A stretch of 64,000 nucleotides of DNA from Mermis nigrescens (Eukaryota > Nematoda > Enoplea > Mermithida > Mermithidae): positions 248,001 through 312,000 of the forward strand of contig JAVLUZ010000629.1 of the NCBI GenBank assembly GCA_036768485.1, read 5' to 3'. Within the stretch, counting starts at the first letter, position 1, and every line of letters starts with the position of its first letter. The notes beneath the pieces were generated by a model. It ran no database searches. It was not told where the DNA came from and saw nothing but the letters and a program-made list of their open reading frames with translations. Below, one piece after another: positions 19,700 to 31,310 of this stretch. Position numbers and translations under genes: made by a program.

Positions 19700-20589
19700 C
19701 ATGAATCAGTTTTATTTATAAAGTGACATATATTGCAAATAATTTATCCAATTAAAATCGATTTGTATCATTTCAACGAAGTTTTTGGGCGAGCTTCTAC
19801 ATTAGCACGCCATTTAAGCACAACCAGCTGGTCTGGGGGTAAGTGACAGATATTTTATGGATCAAAATGCCTTCGAAAACTGAATTGATATAACTGCTTA
19901 ACCAGCATAAAAATGATCTTAATTTACAGTTTGAAATCATTTTAAAGCACGAATTATTTTTTATTTTTATCATATTTAGGCTTTATTTTGTAAATTTCTT
20001 CGGTAAATTTTCCATTTTTTCTATTATGGGAAATCTAGATATTTTATATCACCACGTGTTGTTCATCAACCTCTTATTTGTTTTTATCAAAATTATAATC
20101 ACATTGTAGAAAAAAACAAGCTTGCGATATAAAAAGATAAACAGTAAATATACCCTGCGAGAATTTTATTTTAACGAATTTTCATAATTTCTGTATTTTG
20201 AATTAACCTTCTTATTGTCGTTAGTGCAGAATAATGACGTTTTGCGAAATCTTTATATTCTTTAAACAAAGAAAGAAGGCATAATATGTTTAGTTTTTAA
20301 AAACTTTGAGCTTTCTTTGTTCTTTTGTCATATGTTAAATTTCCTTAAATTTGCTACTAATCCCAATGTTCGTTCAGCTTATTAAAAAGTGACTTTGGAA
20401 AGCTTTGTCACATATGTACATCTAAAGTGCGCCTTTTTGAGCTGAAAATGTTCGTTTTCATATTTTTTCATAACATTTTTTAGTATTTCTGTAAAAGGCC
20501 GTTTGTTTTAGAATACTAAAACATAAAAAATTGAAAACATATGAGTGAATTGAGCTAAATATAGTCAAAAATGAAGAACACGCGTCGGC
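19700..20589. other. AT-rich region, no gene supported
   Basis: Only short chance frames. A minus stretch near 19850-19790 (QLVVLKWRANVEARP after a CCCCCAG acceptor) could be another exon of the gene downstream, but its phase does not clearly fit. Confidence 0.3.
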
Positions 20590-20745
20590 ATACATGGGCA
20601 GCAGCCAACTTTGGGAGGCAGGGAGGCATAATTGCCAAAAATAGCACCAAGATTCAATTCTGGAGGGTCTATCGATTATTAGTGGGTTTGCCGGATTCTT
20701 AAGGCCCAGACCCTGCTCCCCCAGATTCCTCTTCATGCCCATGGT
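20590..20745. repeat. short relative of the hAT-like MITE
   Basis: The inverted ends CATACATGGGCAGC and (right end reversed) CACCATGGGCATG flank about 150 bases with GATTCAATTCTGG and a G/C-rich CCCTGCTCCCCC tail, like the ends of the longer MITE family. Deletion-type relative; borders approximate. Confidence 0.4.
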
Positions 20746-21677
20746 GCGAAGCGCCAAAACTTTTATACTTTTTTCTTTTTAACTTTTAATGAGAAATTTC
20801 TAGGAAAATTACGCAGATATTTCTGGGAGAATTACGCAATGTTTCGGAAATTCAGTCTGCCTCATAAAACATACCGTATGTTGAAGTGTTAGAATTGTGT
20901 AATCGGTTGATTATTTCAATGATTTAGGTTAGATTTCTTAATGAGGGACTTTAAGTGATATAAACACACAAAATTATATAGCTTTCGTTTCTTTGAAATC
21001 TGCTACTTTTTATCCCAAGTTAAAAATACTACTGGAACAATTTGGAAGAACTTATTTCACCTGTATCTTTTCAATAAACGAAATCAAAAACGGGCTTCAA
21101 TAAATAATTAAAATCGATCAGCGACGCTTTCATTTCGTCCGGAAAGTACAGGAATGTATAAATCGATCGTTTACAATTATTAAAAATCTTGGGGGTTAAA
21201 GGTTTTCACTGCTCTCAGCCTCAAAAAAATTTTCACTCCCCTCCAGATATTTTTTATACCTCCCCCGAAGGCGCGACTAATCAAAAAGTTTGCGACAATT
21301 TTTAAGTTTAAAGCACTTTTAGCGATCTCTTTGCACAAAAGTGTTAGATTTATGGCACATCGCGGCATATACTCTTTTTTTACTATATTTTTTAATTTAT
21401 TCAAACTTATTTCCTGTTTCTAGGCTCAGGAAAGATGGAGCATCGTCAGAAATACCGACAAGCGATGTTTTTGACAAGTATCGACCACCTTTGAGCCCAT
21501 AAATAGCACTTTGCAATTTCGCTCCTTCGCTTTAATTCCTATGCTGTGCAAGTCTGCTGGTAGATTATGTAGGTCTGTGAACCAAGCAAGGTCTGCGACT
21601 AAATCTAGGGGGTCTGAAGTGTCCTTAAACTTTCAGCGATCAATAAAGCGCCAAAAAATAGATCACGGGAGTCCACA
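20746..21677. other. no gene supported
   Basis: AT-rich sequence. A minus frame at 21404-21180 (74 codons) and short plus frames have no recognisable content. Confidence 0.3.
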
Positions 21678-21935
21678 CTATCGGTGGGCAGCACCAAAAT
21701 TCTGGGGTGGGGTGCAATTTTTCATAGGTCAAAAGATGGTCTCAGAAACGGTGGTTTAGCGAAAAGACAACATATTTCAACGTTACTAATCGAGGACTAT
21801 CTATCGGCATCAAAAATTGCAAAAAACAACAAAAATTTCAAAAAGTGAATTAAGGGAGAAATCCGGTTTCTGGGGGGGATTATTTGGCCTTCATGTGGGT
21901 GCATACCCCCTCCAACCCTCCCCCCAACGTCCATG
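21678..21935 (-). mobile_element. hAT-like MITE, copy 6 (reverse)
   Basis: Same family as the copies in the polymerase gene, in opposite orientation: CGGTGGGCAGCACCAAAATTCTGGGG at the left in pieces, AACGTTACTAATCGAGGAC inside, and GGGTGCATACCCCC before the right end (CAACGTCCATG). The interior is diverged and no target duplication is clear. Confidence 0.75.
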
Positions 21936-22267
21936 TGTGGTCCGGACACTCTTTTTCGGAATTTCTTATTGAATGTAGAATCGCCTTGTTTATTTCTATG
22001 TGAAATTATACGAACTGAAATATTTTCATAAAAATTGTTCAGACATTCGAATTCGTGAAAAAATTAAATTCAATCGATAGATTCTATTATCACATTAGTC
22101 CAGAATAAGCTTTTATTTTACATCTGCATACTATAATTCTATGTATTTAAATTATTATTAAAATTTATAATTTAATTATGTTACATTAATTGATTATAAC
22201 ACTAATGTTATTGTATATTTATGCTTAATAAACCTAATTATTATTTATTATTGAATCCCTTTTGATG

Positions 22268-22486
22268 CTAACATAAAACAATCACGCTGAATATTCGGTT
22301 GTAACTCGGGTCACACCATCTGGCGCAGTCCCGCGTGACTCGTCCGGTGGCACAAAATGCTTTGGGGTCATCAACGCCACTGAACATTTCCTCGCAGTTT
22401 GAGAATCCTTGTAGTGTCAAAGCTTCGTCAGATAAAAACAAGATTATCGGGGACAATGTCGCTAAAAATGCGGAGAATGATCCCAT
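22268..22486 (-). CDS. small secreted Cys-rich protein candidate
   Basis: A 72-codon frame with an ATG start. The N-terminus MGSFSAFLATLSPIILFLS looks like a signal peptide. The remainder holds spaced cysteines (NCEEMF, AFCATGRV, DCARWCDP). This is the shape of a small secreted disulfide protein. I do not recognise the family. It could be a single-exon gene or the first exon of a longer one, as the C-terminus turns hydrophobic (FSVIVLC). Confidence 0.35.
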   Translation of the reverse strand: MGSFSAFLATLSPIILFLSDEALTLQGFSNCEEMFSGVDDPKAFCATGRVTRDCARWCDPSYNRIFSVIVLC

Positions 22487-22495
22487 TTTAGAAAT

Positions 22496-22804
22496 TTACG
22501 GTGCAGAATTTAGACGATCCAATTGAATTCCTGGCAGATAAATTCGAATAGAGCCTAAAATAAATGGAATGGAAAAAAATGTTAACAAAAATTTCGGCTT
22601 GAAGCTCGTCAATTTTGCGAATGATAAAAAACCCGGTCGATTAAGCGTATTGAAGATGACTATAAACAATTGAAGAACTGTCGGGGCAAAGGACGGAACG
22701 AAATGAAGACTATTAGAAATCGGGAATTCGTGGACTTGAAATAAAACGCCATTTGCTGTTGAGAAGCAAAAAACTATTTTAAATGAAATTAGTTTAATTT
22801 TCAT
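22496..22804 (-). CDS. unassigned hydrophobic ORF
   Basis: A 102-codon frame starting MKIKLISFKIVFCFS, with a possible signal sequence and further hydrophobic stretches (VLQLFIVIFN, FLLTFFSIPFILG). A TTTATTTTAG acceptor-like site inside suggests that part of it is intron. A TATATAAA box lies just before the ATG. The frame stops about 10 bases before the ATG of the Cys-rich ORF, so both may belong to one spliced gene. Low support. Confidence 0.25.
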   Translation of the reverse strand: MKIKLISFKIVFCFSTANGVLFQVHEFPISNSLHFVPSFAPTVLQLFIVIFNTLNRPGFLSFAKLTSFKPKFLLTFFSIPFILGSIRIYLPGIQLDRLNSAP

Positions 22805-23745
22805 TTATATAAAAACTTAATTACTTATTTTAATGAATTATCTATGTAAAATATGTTCGTAATTATTTTTGTTCAATTTATTCGTTTCATTTTATATTTC
22901 AATTTATTCATATAAAAAATTAATTTCAGTTAAAAAAGTAAATCTAAGTTCAACAATTAACATCACATCACTTTATAAGCGTAAAAGCACCAGAAGGACC
23001 GGTCTAAGAAGGTCAAAGGGTCAGTAATGATCAACCAGCGAGCTTTTTTGACCTAAATAGCTCTCAAAAAAGGGATAAAAATCCTAAAACAGCGTGAATA
23101 CTCAAGCAATTTTTACTGAAATCTTTCTGATTTTTTCCTTGGGCCTTTATGTTGCCTCATTTTCTCTGAAAATTTTCCATTTTCATATTTTGGGGTCTAT
23201 GCCCCTATTTCTCCCTACCCGTCAGATCCCCAACTCCTCACCTGCGCATGTTTCTCTATGACTATTGATAAGACCCGTGATATTTTAAACGATCCGCTGG
23301 ATACATCATTGTATTAATAACATCCGTGTTTACCTCTTGTAGTATAAATTTTTTCTAGTCGACAAAATCCGATAGAATATTCAATAGCTTTCAATTTGTA
23401 AATATCAAATTTTCGTCTATTTAAAATTCAGACGAAATACTCATATCAAGCAATAAAGCGTATATTTGTATTACAAAAATGTACAAAAGGGAGAAGTTTA
23501 TTGATCCGTTTCTCAAATTACTCCCAAATTCATATTGTTCTAAGACGTGAACACTAGCAGACAAACCATCCTTTTACATATTTTATTGATTCTCTTTCGC
23601 AATTTGATGACTTTCACCTACGATCTGGATGGAAACCTGCTGAAAAAAACGATACAACACGGAGATGGAAAATCTTAGTTAAATTTCTTCAATTTGTAAA
23701 ATCCTTTATTTATACCTATAAGACACAGGTCAGGTGGTTCTATCG
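22805..23745. other. AT-rich region, no gene supported
   Basis: Nothing recognisable. A 23857-23675 minus frame overlaps a MITE relative. Confidence 0.3.
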
Positions 23746-23895
23746 ATACATGAACAACACCAATATTCTGGGGATCAGGATAGGTCAAATCGTCAAAAAT
23801 ATTACTAAAAATATAATTCTGGGGTTCTACAGTAATCTGCGAACTTCTGGGCAACAATCCCCTTCATGCCCCCACGCCCATGTTTGGTTCCATCG
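23746..23895. repeat. short relative of the hAT-like MITE
   Basis: The left end CATGAACAACACCAATATTC and the right end CCCCCACGCCCATG form an imperfect inverted pair around two ATTCTGGGG words. Same general design as the 20590 copy. Confidence 0.4.
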
Positions 23896-24984
23896 CTCAA
23901 AATTGCACGAATATGCAAAGATCAAATTGCGACATAAGAAGATCAACAAGATTTCGATTATACATTTATATAATTTTCCCACCGTTTATAATTAAATTAG
24001 ATTCTCCTGGCTTTAAAATTATGAGCGGGTCAAAATGACACTTTTCTACCTTCACGACCTTACTCTTTCTCTTAGAATGCATAGAAAGATTAAAAGATCA
24101 CACTTTAAAGATAAAAAATAGTGCCAAAACAGCATCAGAAATACTAAGCCACGAAAACTCATTCGGATTTGAATCAAAAGGAATTTCTAAATTTAATCGA
24201 AAAGCAAGAATTATACACAGATTATCTTACCGATTGAACAATTTTGATATTTCATGCAATTTGTGATTAATTGGTTCCTGTCGACACACAGTTTCCCGAG
24301 CAAGGATTTTGTATGATTATGCTTAAGCCACGAAATTTGTGGGGGCAATATTTAACGTCTTTCAGTTATAAAGTAGCAATAAGATTCAAGTCAAGAGCGC
24401 TATTACACACATCGCTAGCAATAAAGTTGCAAATTTCAATGATAATGAAAATTTTTATATAGAACTGTTTTCATACTTTTGTTTTCATACTAAACAATAG
24501 CTTAAATAAAAGAGCGAAAAAAATATCTAAATATTTTGCTATAAACCAACTAATTTGTTCCAAGCAGTCAAAAGTAACGTTTGAAAAACCGGATTTCTAC
24601 AGTATACCCTAAAAAATGTGCAAATTCAGGCCTTCATATGTTACTAACTTTACGATTTTTTAAGATATGAGCCTAAAACCTAATATAATAGTAGCGTTAA
24701 GAGTGCTATCCAAAAAGTATAAGTTTTGATTGATAGTATGTGTTTTTTCTGCAATCTAAAAGCTTCGAATTTGAGGTGGAAATCTTAATTGATTTTTGAC
24801 TTTTCACAAATTTCTCTGTTTTCTTTGTGTAAATTGAGTTTTTTATTTAAATATAACAAATAAGGTATCATCTTGAAGCTCATAAAATGCTTAATCTAAT
24901 AATTTTTAATTTGTTATAATTTAAGCAATTTGTGCACAACTATATGCCTAGGAACAATAATTTATACAGTTCAGAGTGAAAGAA
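23896..24984. other. AT-rich region, no gene supported
   Basis: Short chance ORFs only. No repeats with clear ends. Confidence 0.3.
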
Positions 24985-25171
24985 CATTGCTTGGATCTGT
25001 GTAATTGCTTGGATCATTGCGACTGCTTTAATCAGTGCAACTGCTTGCGACTGCTTGGATCAGTGAGACTGCTTGGATCAGTGCGACTGTTGGATCAGTG
25101 CGACTGTTTCGCTTAGTGTGGCTGTTTGGATCAGTGTAACTGTTTGGATCAGTGCAACTGTTTGTATCAGT
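24985..25171 (+). repeat. 18-bp satellite, left flank of palindrome
   Basis: About ten degenerate units of GATCAGTGCAACTGTTTG. The same repeat, in the same orientation, resumes on the other side of the palindromic element at 42623. This shows that the element was inserted into a pre-existing array. The last six bases here, ATCAGT (25166-25171), are repeated at 42623-42628. Confidence 0.85.
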
Positions 25172-26078
25172 AGTAGTTAAGGGGGACCCTGGGGTGCAAT
25201 GGTTAAGCATAGGACACGTTGTAGCATAGGCGGCGGGGGCGTAGTTTGCACCCTGGCTTTTCTCAGGGTGCAGATTGGTATACTAATGTTTTAGTACACT
25301 AATAATGAAGGTTAACCCGAGCACGCCCAAACCCGTGTACTAAAATTTGGTAGACTAATAAATAGTTGACTTGAGCGAGCCCAAATTGGTGTACTAAAAT
25401 TTTGGTATACTAAAAATAGTTAGGGACTGCAAACCCTGAATTTAAGCCTAAGTGTAAAGTGAAGAGGCCGGAGGGTCGCCTAAGTGTAAACTAAGCCTAA
25501 GCGCAAAGTACCCCCATATCTAAGCCTAAGTAAATAATATGGAGTGCAAATTAAAGAGGTTGGGAAGTCAGGCTAGGGATATGAATCCCAGCCCATTTAG
25601 GCCTAAGCTAAGCCTAAGTGTAAACTGAGCCAGTCCTGTAGTAGTTGACCTGAGTGGGGGTGTAAATATAAACATATGCTAACTGTCTTATCCCTAAGCC
25701 TAAAAAACCAGGGTGGAGGTGTAGCCTAAACAAAAAGCACCAACAAGCATAAGTTAAGCTAGTCCTAAAAATGTGAAATAGCTGACCCAAATGGGGGTGT
25801 AAATTAAGTTTAAGCACTGATTAAGATGAATTTCGAGTATCCTAGATCAAATCATATAAGATACATATGCAACAATAATGGGGGATATGCCCAGAAGGGC
25901 ATGCAATGTTGAACGCAAATTGATATAAATAATTGTTTTTAATAATGGTTTTCAATAATTGATGTAATCATAATCATCATATAAACTAAACAAAATGACG
26001 TCTTGTCCAGTCACGCTGTGTTTCAAGACAGGTACTGGCCAGAGGAACGAAATAAACAAAAAATGATCATCAGAATTT

Positions 26079-26879
26079 TTATAAATTAGGTACACGGGTT
26101 ATAAGATCATAATGATTATCAGTAGAATATAGATTGATAACTTTGTCGGCTTCAGGTCCTTCATAAATTTTGCTGCCATTGCAGTATACATTGAGCTGAT
26201 AAATGGGTATCAAAACATTTTGAATTTTTTTAACAGCTTCTAAATCATATGTCTCCGCTGCAAGATTCAAACTTGCCTTGCTCAGTAATTCTCGGGCTAA
26301 TTGCTTCTGTTTTGTATAACGATTTTTATCACCTTTTCTAACGGCTTCCCAGTCAGAACTGTTCTCTAATTTAGCAATTCCAGTAACAACTGCACGAGGT
26401 AAAGACAGGTTATCATTTGATGTAATTTTAATGAAAGCACCACCAGACTTGCAAAATTCCTTAACGTCCTTTTGCAAGCCAGTGCCCCATTGTGCATTTA
26501 TATCAACAATAATGACTTGCCAGATCATGGCTTCACTTAAACAAAAATCTTTCTTTGACTGGGCTACACGCTCAATGAGGCTGAGAATTTGTTCAGCATT
26601 AATGTTCTGAGCTGTAGTAAACGGAACTAACACAGACGAATATAAACGCGGATGTTTTATTTCAATACCGACCTTGCAGTCGGGAGGGTGATCATGCAAT
26701 AGTCTCCTAATAACATCTTTAAAAATTAAATTCAAAATACGATAAATATCAGTCCATTGATTCATTTTCTCGAACTTTAAAGTGTACGCTTTTGCAAAAG
26801 AATTGAATTTTTTAGCATGAATGGGTTTATGAAGTTCATTTAGAGTGTAAAATTCATTAATATCCATATTTTTATGCAT
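26079..26879 (-). CDS. N-terminal domain of Polinton DNA polymerase, solo
   Basis: The best start is ATG 26879 (MHKNMDINEFYTLNELHKP); a TTG-started reading from 26891 is less likely. It gives 266 residues. The second half matches the region before the exonuclease domain in Polinton polymerases: SLPRAVVTGIAKLE, WEAVRKG, a charged helix, AVKKIQNVLIPIYQLNVY, GPEADKVINLY and a final HYDLITRVPNL. The frame stops there, with no exonuclease or polymerase motifs. That domain precedes or contains the protein-primer part in the family, so this could be a free-standing primer-type protein; that role is inference. It reads outward, ending about 900 bases from the left terminus. A GCATATATAACC box lies upstream near 26920. 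This is the intact copy; the right-arm copy is broken. Confidence 0.72.
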   Translation of the reverse strand: MHKNMDINEFYTLNELHKPIHAKKFNSFAKAYTLKFEKMNQWTDIYRILNLIFKDVIRRLLHDHPPDCKVGIEIKHPRLYSSVLVPFTTAQNINAEQILSLIERVAQSKKDFCLSEAMIWQVIIVDINAQWGTGLQKDVKEFCKSGGAFIKITSNDNLSLPRAVVTGIAKLENSSDWEAVRKGDKNRYTKQKQLARELLSKASLNLAAETYDLEAVKKIQNVLIPIYQLNVYCNGSKIYEGPEADKVINLYSTDNHYDLITRVPNL

Positions 26880-28699
26880 CGTTACAAACAAAATTTGCGT
26901 TTTTGTTATTATTTGGTTATATATGCTCTACATGAAACATCAAATTCACGGGTTTAAGCGAAACATGCCCAGACACGCCCAAGGATTAACAATCTTCATT
27001 TAACTAAAAGTGGTTGTACAACTAAATTAATTTTACATATATGTCATCGAAAGACTAATCTTTTATCAAACTCAAACATTATTTTTCATTTGAAAAGTAT
27101 GTTTTATCCTGAATATGCTCATTTTTGAGAAGCTGCCACTATTTTAGTGAAATTATGGGATTGTGGCCAGTGCATTTGAGATGAATCAGGCAGAAATGTA
27201 CAGATAATCTCTAAAAATAGTAAATTTTAGAGTCCACAAAGTATATGTTACGCAGGAAATTATGCGTTAGAGTTCCATTTGACTATATTTGGGACAGTTT
27301 TCTCACTATATTTTATATATTTTCTAATTTTTGACTATATATTTTACATATTTTGGCTGATTTCATAAAAAATTGTATAAATGAATTATATATTGCAGAA
27401 AGTAGAGGCTGTCGAACCCAAGAGGTGATACAAAAGAGAAAGCTGAAAATAATTGTTGAATAGAAAAACACAATAAAATTAAAAAACAGTTGATATAGTA
27501 TGACCTAAGGTTGAATATATTTAGAAACTTACAGCATGCTTAGTGAAATTGTAAAGAAATAATCAGAGTAATGTAGCATTTCTGAGATTAAATTATGCAT
27601 TCCAATGGAACATTTTGGAGGATGAAAGGTCAAAACAAGAAATAATATGGTAAAAAACTCGAAAAGGCATAGTTATTAGCTATATCTTGTATGATTTATG
27701 ATTGAATTTGACTGAAGTTCATAAAAAACGATGGATAAAATCAAACTTGCTACACCTTAGATGTATAAAGGATTCCACAGGGTGTATTAGCTAGAATATA
27801 GTCAACTAAAAGTGGCAAATGATAGAAATATTATAGTAAGTGTTACTAGCAATTAGATTTGAAACTGAAAATTCTTAGAAAAAAGTATACATAACCGAGA
27901 ATTCTATGATGTACTGGTATCCTAGAAAGCTTTCTGTTTCTTCTTACACACGCATTTCAATGATTCTGAGGCTCACACAAGGTTTTTAAAGACCTTTTGT
28001 GTTATGTGTGTATTAATTTTATGGGAAAAACAGCAATTTATTGTTTTGCCAAGCAAAAAAAATAAAAAATTGTTGAACTATATTGAATATAACGGTGTCT
28101 ACTCTAACCATATGTGCTCATAAAAAAAGAAATTATGACCCCCATAGGCGATTTTATGCTATTTTGGGCCGCTCACACGCACTGAGTGCATGAGAATCAT
28201 CATCTTTCTGCTTCATTATATAAGCTAGCAAAGAAAAAGGATCAAAAAATAACATTATTCATGGCTCACTTAGCACACATATCATAGGAGCATGACGTCA
28301 GGGGGGACAGTGAAAGTTGAAATCGCAATTTTTGGTCGTACAGGGCAAAATTTGGAATTTTTGATAAATTAGTTACATTTTCAGGCATTATTATATCAAA
28401 ACTGTTTAAAAATGCACTGTTTTTGGCCTAAATTGCCCGCCATTCTTAACTTTTGGACTCTCCATTAGGGTAATATTCCCCTTTTACCCTATTGTGCATG
28501 TATGACATAATCACTTTTTAAAATTACACACAAATAAATCCAAAAAAAGTACTCATCTAGAAATTTCATGATATTTTAGCTAATTTACAGCAAAAATGTA
28601 GCCAGAAAATGTTAAAACGCTGAGGATATTAGCTTCATGAAACAGGCATTGGTGAAAAATGATGTACGAATAGTGTGAAGTAAGTGCAGCTTTACAGTA

Positions 28700-29242
28700 T
28701 ACCGTGTAAATTACTTCAATGTTCAGGAGAAGTAAGGTACAATGTGTGCACAAAATACCTAAAATTTTCAGAAAATGCTAGATAATCATTATATTTTTGT
28801 AAACAAAACTTGCGCAAACATGCCAGTAAGCCTAAAAAAATCATAATATCACTCTGTTATAGTCAAATCTTTTGATGATATTGCTTTTGGCGTCACCCAA
28901 GGAAGAAATATTAAATCTCATATAGCATATAATTCAAAAACCCAACACATGGGGTGTTGGAGACTATTTCAAAAATCAGTAAAATGTGTTTTTCTACTTC
29001 ATTTAATTTAGTTTCAGAAGACAAAAAGACAAGGATGAGCTCCACTAGCATATTGACAATGCAGAATAATGACAAAAAATGCAGCAATGGTTTAGGGCCG
29101 ATTGGGTGAAAATTCGGGAAAATTGAATGTATTTCCTACACACAACTGTCGGCGTCTTAGCCTCAAAATTTCGTAGATATCTTTGTATGTTCTGGTTCAA
29201 CCTGTAATATTCTTCTTCAAAAGAAGCATGTGAAATAAGCAT
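28700..29242 (-). pseudogene. left-arm counterpart of 103-aa ORF, frameshifted
   Basis: Mirror of the plus-strand ORF at 38719-39030. The first 56 codons (from MLISHASFEEEYYRLNQ, ATG 29242) are identical. A one-base shorter homopolymer (AAAAAA instead of AAAAAAA on plus near 29075) then shifts the frame, and the product ends after 65 codons at 29045. Confidence 0.5.
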
Positions 29243-29737
29243 ATTTTTTTACAAAGTGAATTAATCTTATAAGTTCACACAAAATTTACCCATTTTTTCT
29301 CACACATTGCAGAATTCTTGATCACACTATGCGAAATTCTTATGATTTTTTGTGCTTTATTATAATTTTCGACAAATATGGCTAAAATTTCATTTAAAAT
29401 CTATATCTTATTGCATAAAATCAAGAAATTCAAGCAAGTTGATGCACAGAAAGATTGAGAAAGCATGTCATTATCAGAAAAGCTACAAGTTTTCATTGTT
29501 TTGCTCCAGTTTTCTATGTAATTTTAACCCGATAGAGATGATTTTTTTAAAAAGCTAGGCTACTGTGATGTTAATGTGGCCAGTGGGCATTTTCAAAAAA
29601 GTTAGAAAATGCACTTTTTGCCATATATTCTGATATTATTTCTGAAATATAAGCCAATTCAGGCTCATTTAACATTTCTTTCTATGCAGGTATTCATGCG
29701 GCACACATCACTTAACTGTATTTTAAGTACATACTAG

Positions 29738-29767
29738 CAAATGGGGCGCTTCGCTGCCCCATCTGCT
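29738..29767 (-). other. Helitron 3' terminal hairpin
   Basis: A stem of about 11 bp, CAAATGGGGC paired with GCCCCATCTG (one mismatch), directly before the CTAG end on the minus strand. This is the structure used as the transposition stop signal in Helitrons. Confidence 0.85.
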
Positions 29768-30179
29768 AGAGTGTTTGTAAACAAATAATATCTTAACCAG
29801 TAATTAGTATAAAAAATTGAATGACTCTGCAATGGATCGGCGAGCGGTTTTTATATTTTTGTCTGTGACACGAAGCCTTATATATTCTGTTTCATATTAT
29901 TTTATGCGTACATAGATTTTATTATTTTTTCGAATTATAATAGCTGAGCTGAGCTGCCCGGCGTTGCCCGGGCTGAACTTAGGCCTGATAACTGTATGGG
30001 ATTGAGATGTCTCTTGTATTTTTTTATTTTTCGGGACTTTTGATGTTTTTGTATATTTTTTAAAAAAATTGTTGGTAAAAACCATATTGTATTTTTTAAA
30101 TTTTTTAAAACTGTCTTTTATCAACCATTTCTTTGATTAAATCCATATTTTTGACGTTATAGAATGGTTCTGAGAATTC

Positions 30180-30720
30180 TTTATCCTAAATCATATTTTT
30201 GATGTTCTGGGATGTTCTGGAAATTATACCATTAGATGGTTTGGGATGTTTAAAAATTTTGTTTGATCATAACCATATTTTTAACGTTTTGGAATATTAA
30301 AAAGCGTTTCTGGTCCAAAACCATACTTTTGATGTTTTTGAAGGTTTAAAAATTTTTTTGGTCAAAACCATATTTTTGATGTTTTAGGGTGTTTAGAAAA
30401 TTTTTTTGGTCAAAACGATTTTTTTGATGTTTTGGGATGTTTAAAGATTTTTTGGTGCACACCATATTTTTGATGTTTTGGGACACCTCTTTACAGCACA
30501 GGATATGTTAAAGCACTATTACATTATCGACACATCCATGCTTTGAAGCACTTTTGATGTTCTGGGATGTTCTGGAAATTTGTTTAATCAAACCCATATT
30601 TTTGATGTTTTGGGATGTTTTGGAAAATTTTTTTCGTCAAACCATATTTTCGATGTTTTAGGATGTTTTGGAAAATTTTTTTGGTCAAACCATATTTTTG
30701 ATGTTTTAAGAATTTTTTGT
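30180..30720. repeat. minisatellite 1 inside Helitron
   Basis: About ten copies of a 45-60 bp unit with CATATTTTTGATGTTTTGGG and ATTTTTTTGGTCAAA. The units vary in length and one is interrupted (30480-30550). Confidence 0.8.
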
Positions 30721-30779
30721 TTCTTGTAGCGAAGGGTGTCATATATCACGTGATATCTCATATCACTCATATGTTATAG

Positions 30780-31310
30780 CTGATGGTATCATCTATCTTA
30801 TAACACTGCATGTTATGGCACAGACAGGGTATCTATATCACACCTATCTTATAGCATTGCCTATCTCGTAGCACAGGGTATCTTATATCCCATCCTATCT
30901 TATAGCATTGCGTATCTTGCAGCTCGGGGTATCTTATATCACTTCCTATCTTATAGCATTGCCTATCTTGTAGCACGGGGTATATTTTATCACGTTCTAT
31001 CTTATAGCATTACCTATCTTGTAGCACGGGGTATCTTATATCACGTCACATCTTATAGTATTGCCTATCCAGTAGCACAGGGTATCTTATATCCCATCCT
31101 ATCTTATAGCATTGCCTATCTTGTAGCACGGGGCATCTTGTATCACGTCCTATCTTATAGCATTACCTATCTTGTAGCACGGGTGTCTTTTATCACGTCC
31201 TATCTTATAGCATTGCCTATCCTGTAGCACAGGTATCTATCACATCCTATTGTATAGCATTGCTTATCTTGTAGCACACGGTATCTTATTTCATGTCCTA
31301 TCTTATAGCC
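30780..31310. repeat. 50-bp minisatellite 2 inside Helitron
   Basis: About ten units with TATCTTATAGCATTGCC, TATCTTGTAGCACGGGG and TATCTTATATCACGTCC. A G-rich insertion-like stretch (GGGGGACTGGGGGGGTCCGG) follows at 31320-31350. Confidence 0.85.

Noticed and set aside
25028..25210. Minus 60-codon ORF at the left palindrome edge
   Set aside because: A translation of the 18-bp satellite running into the element terminus.
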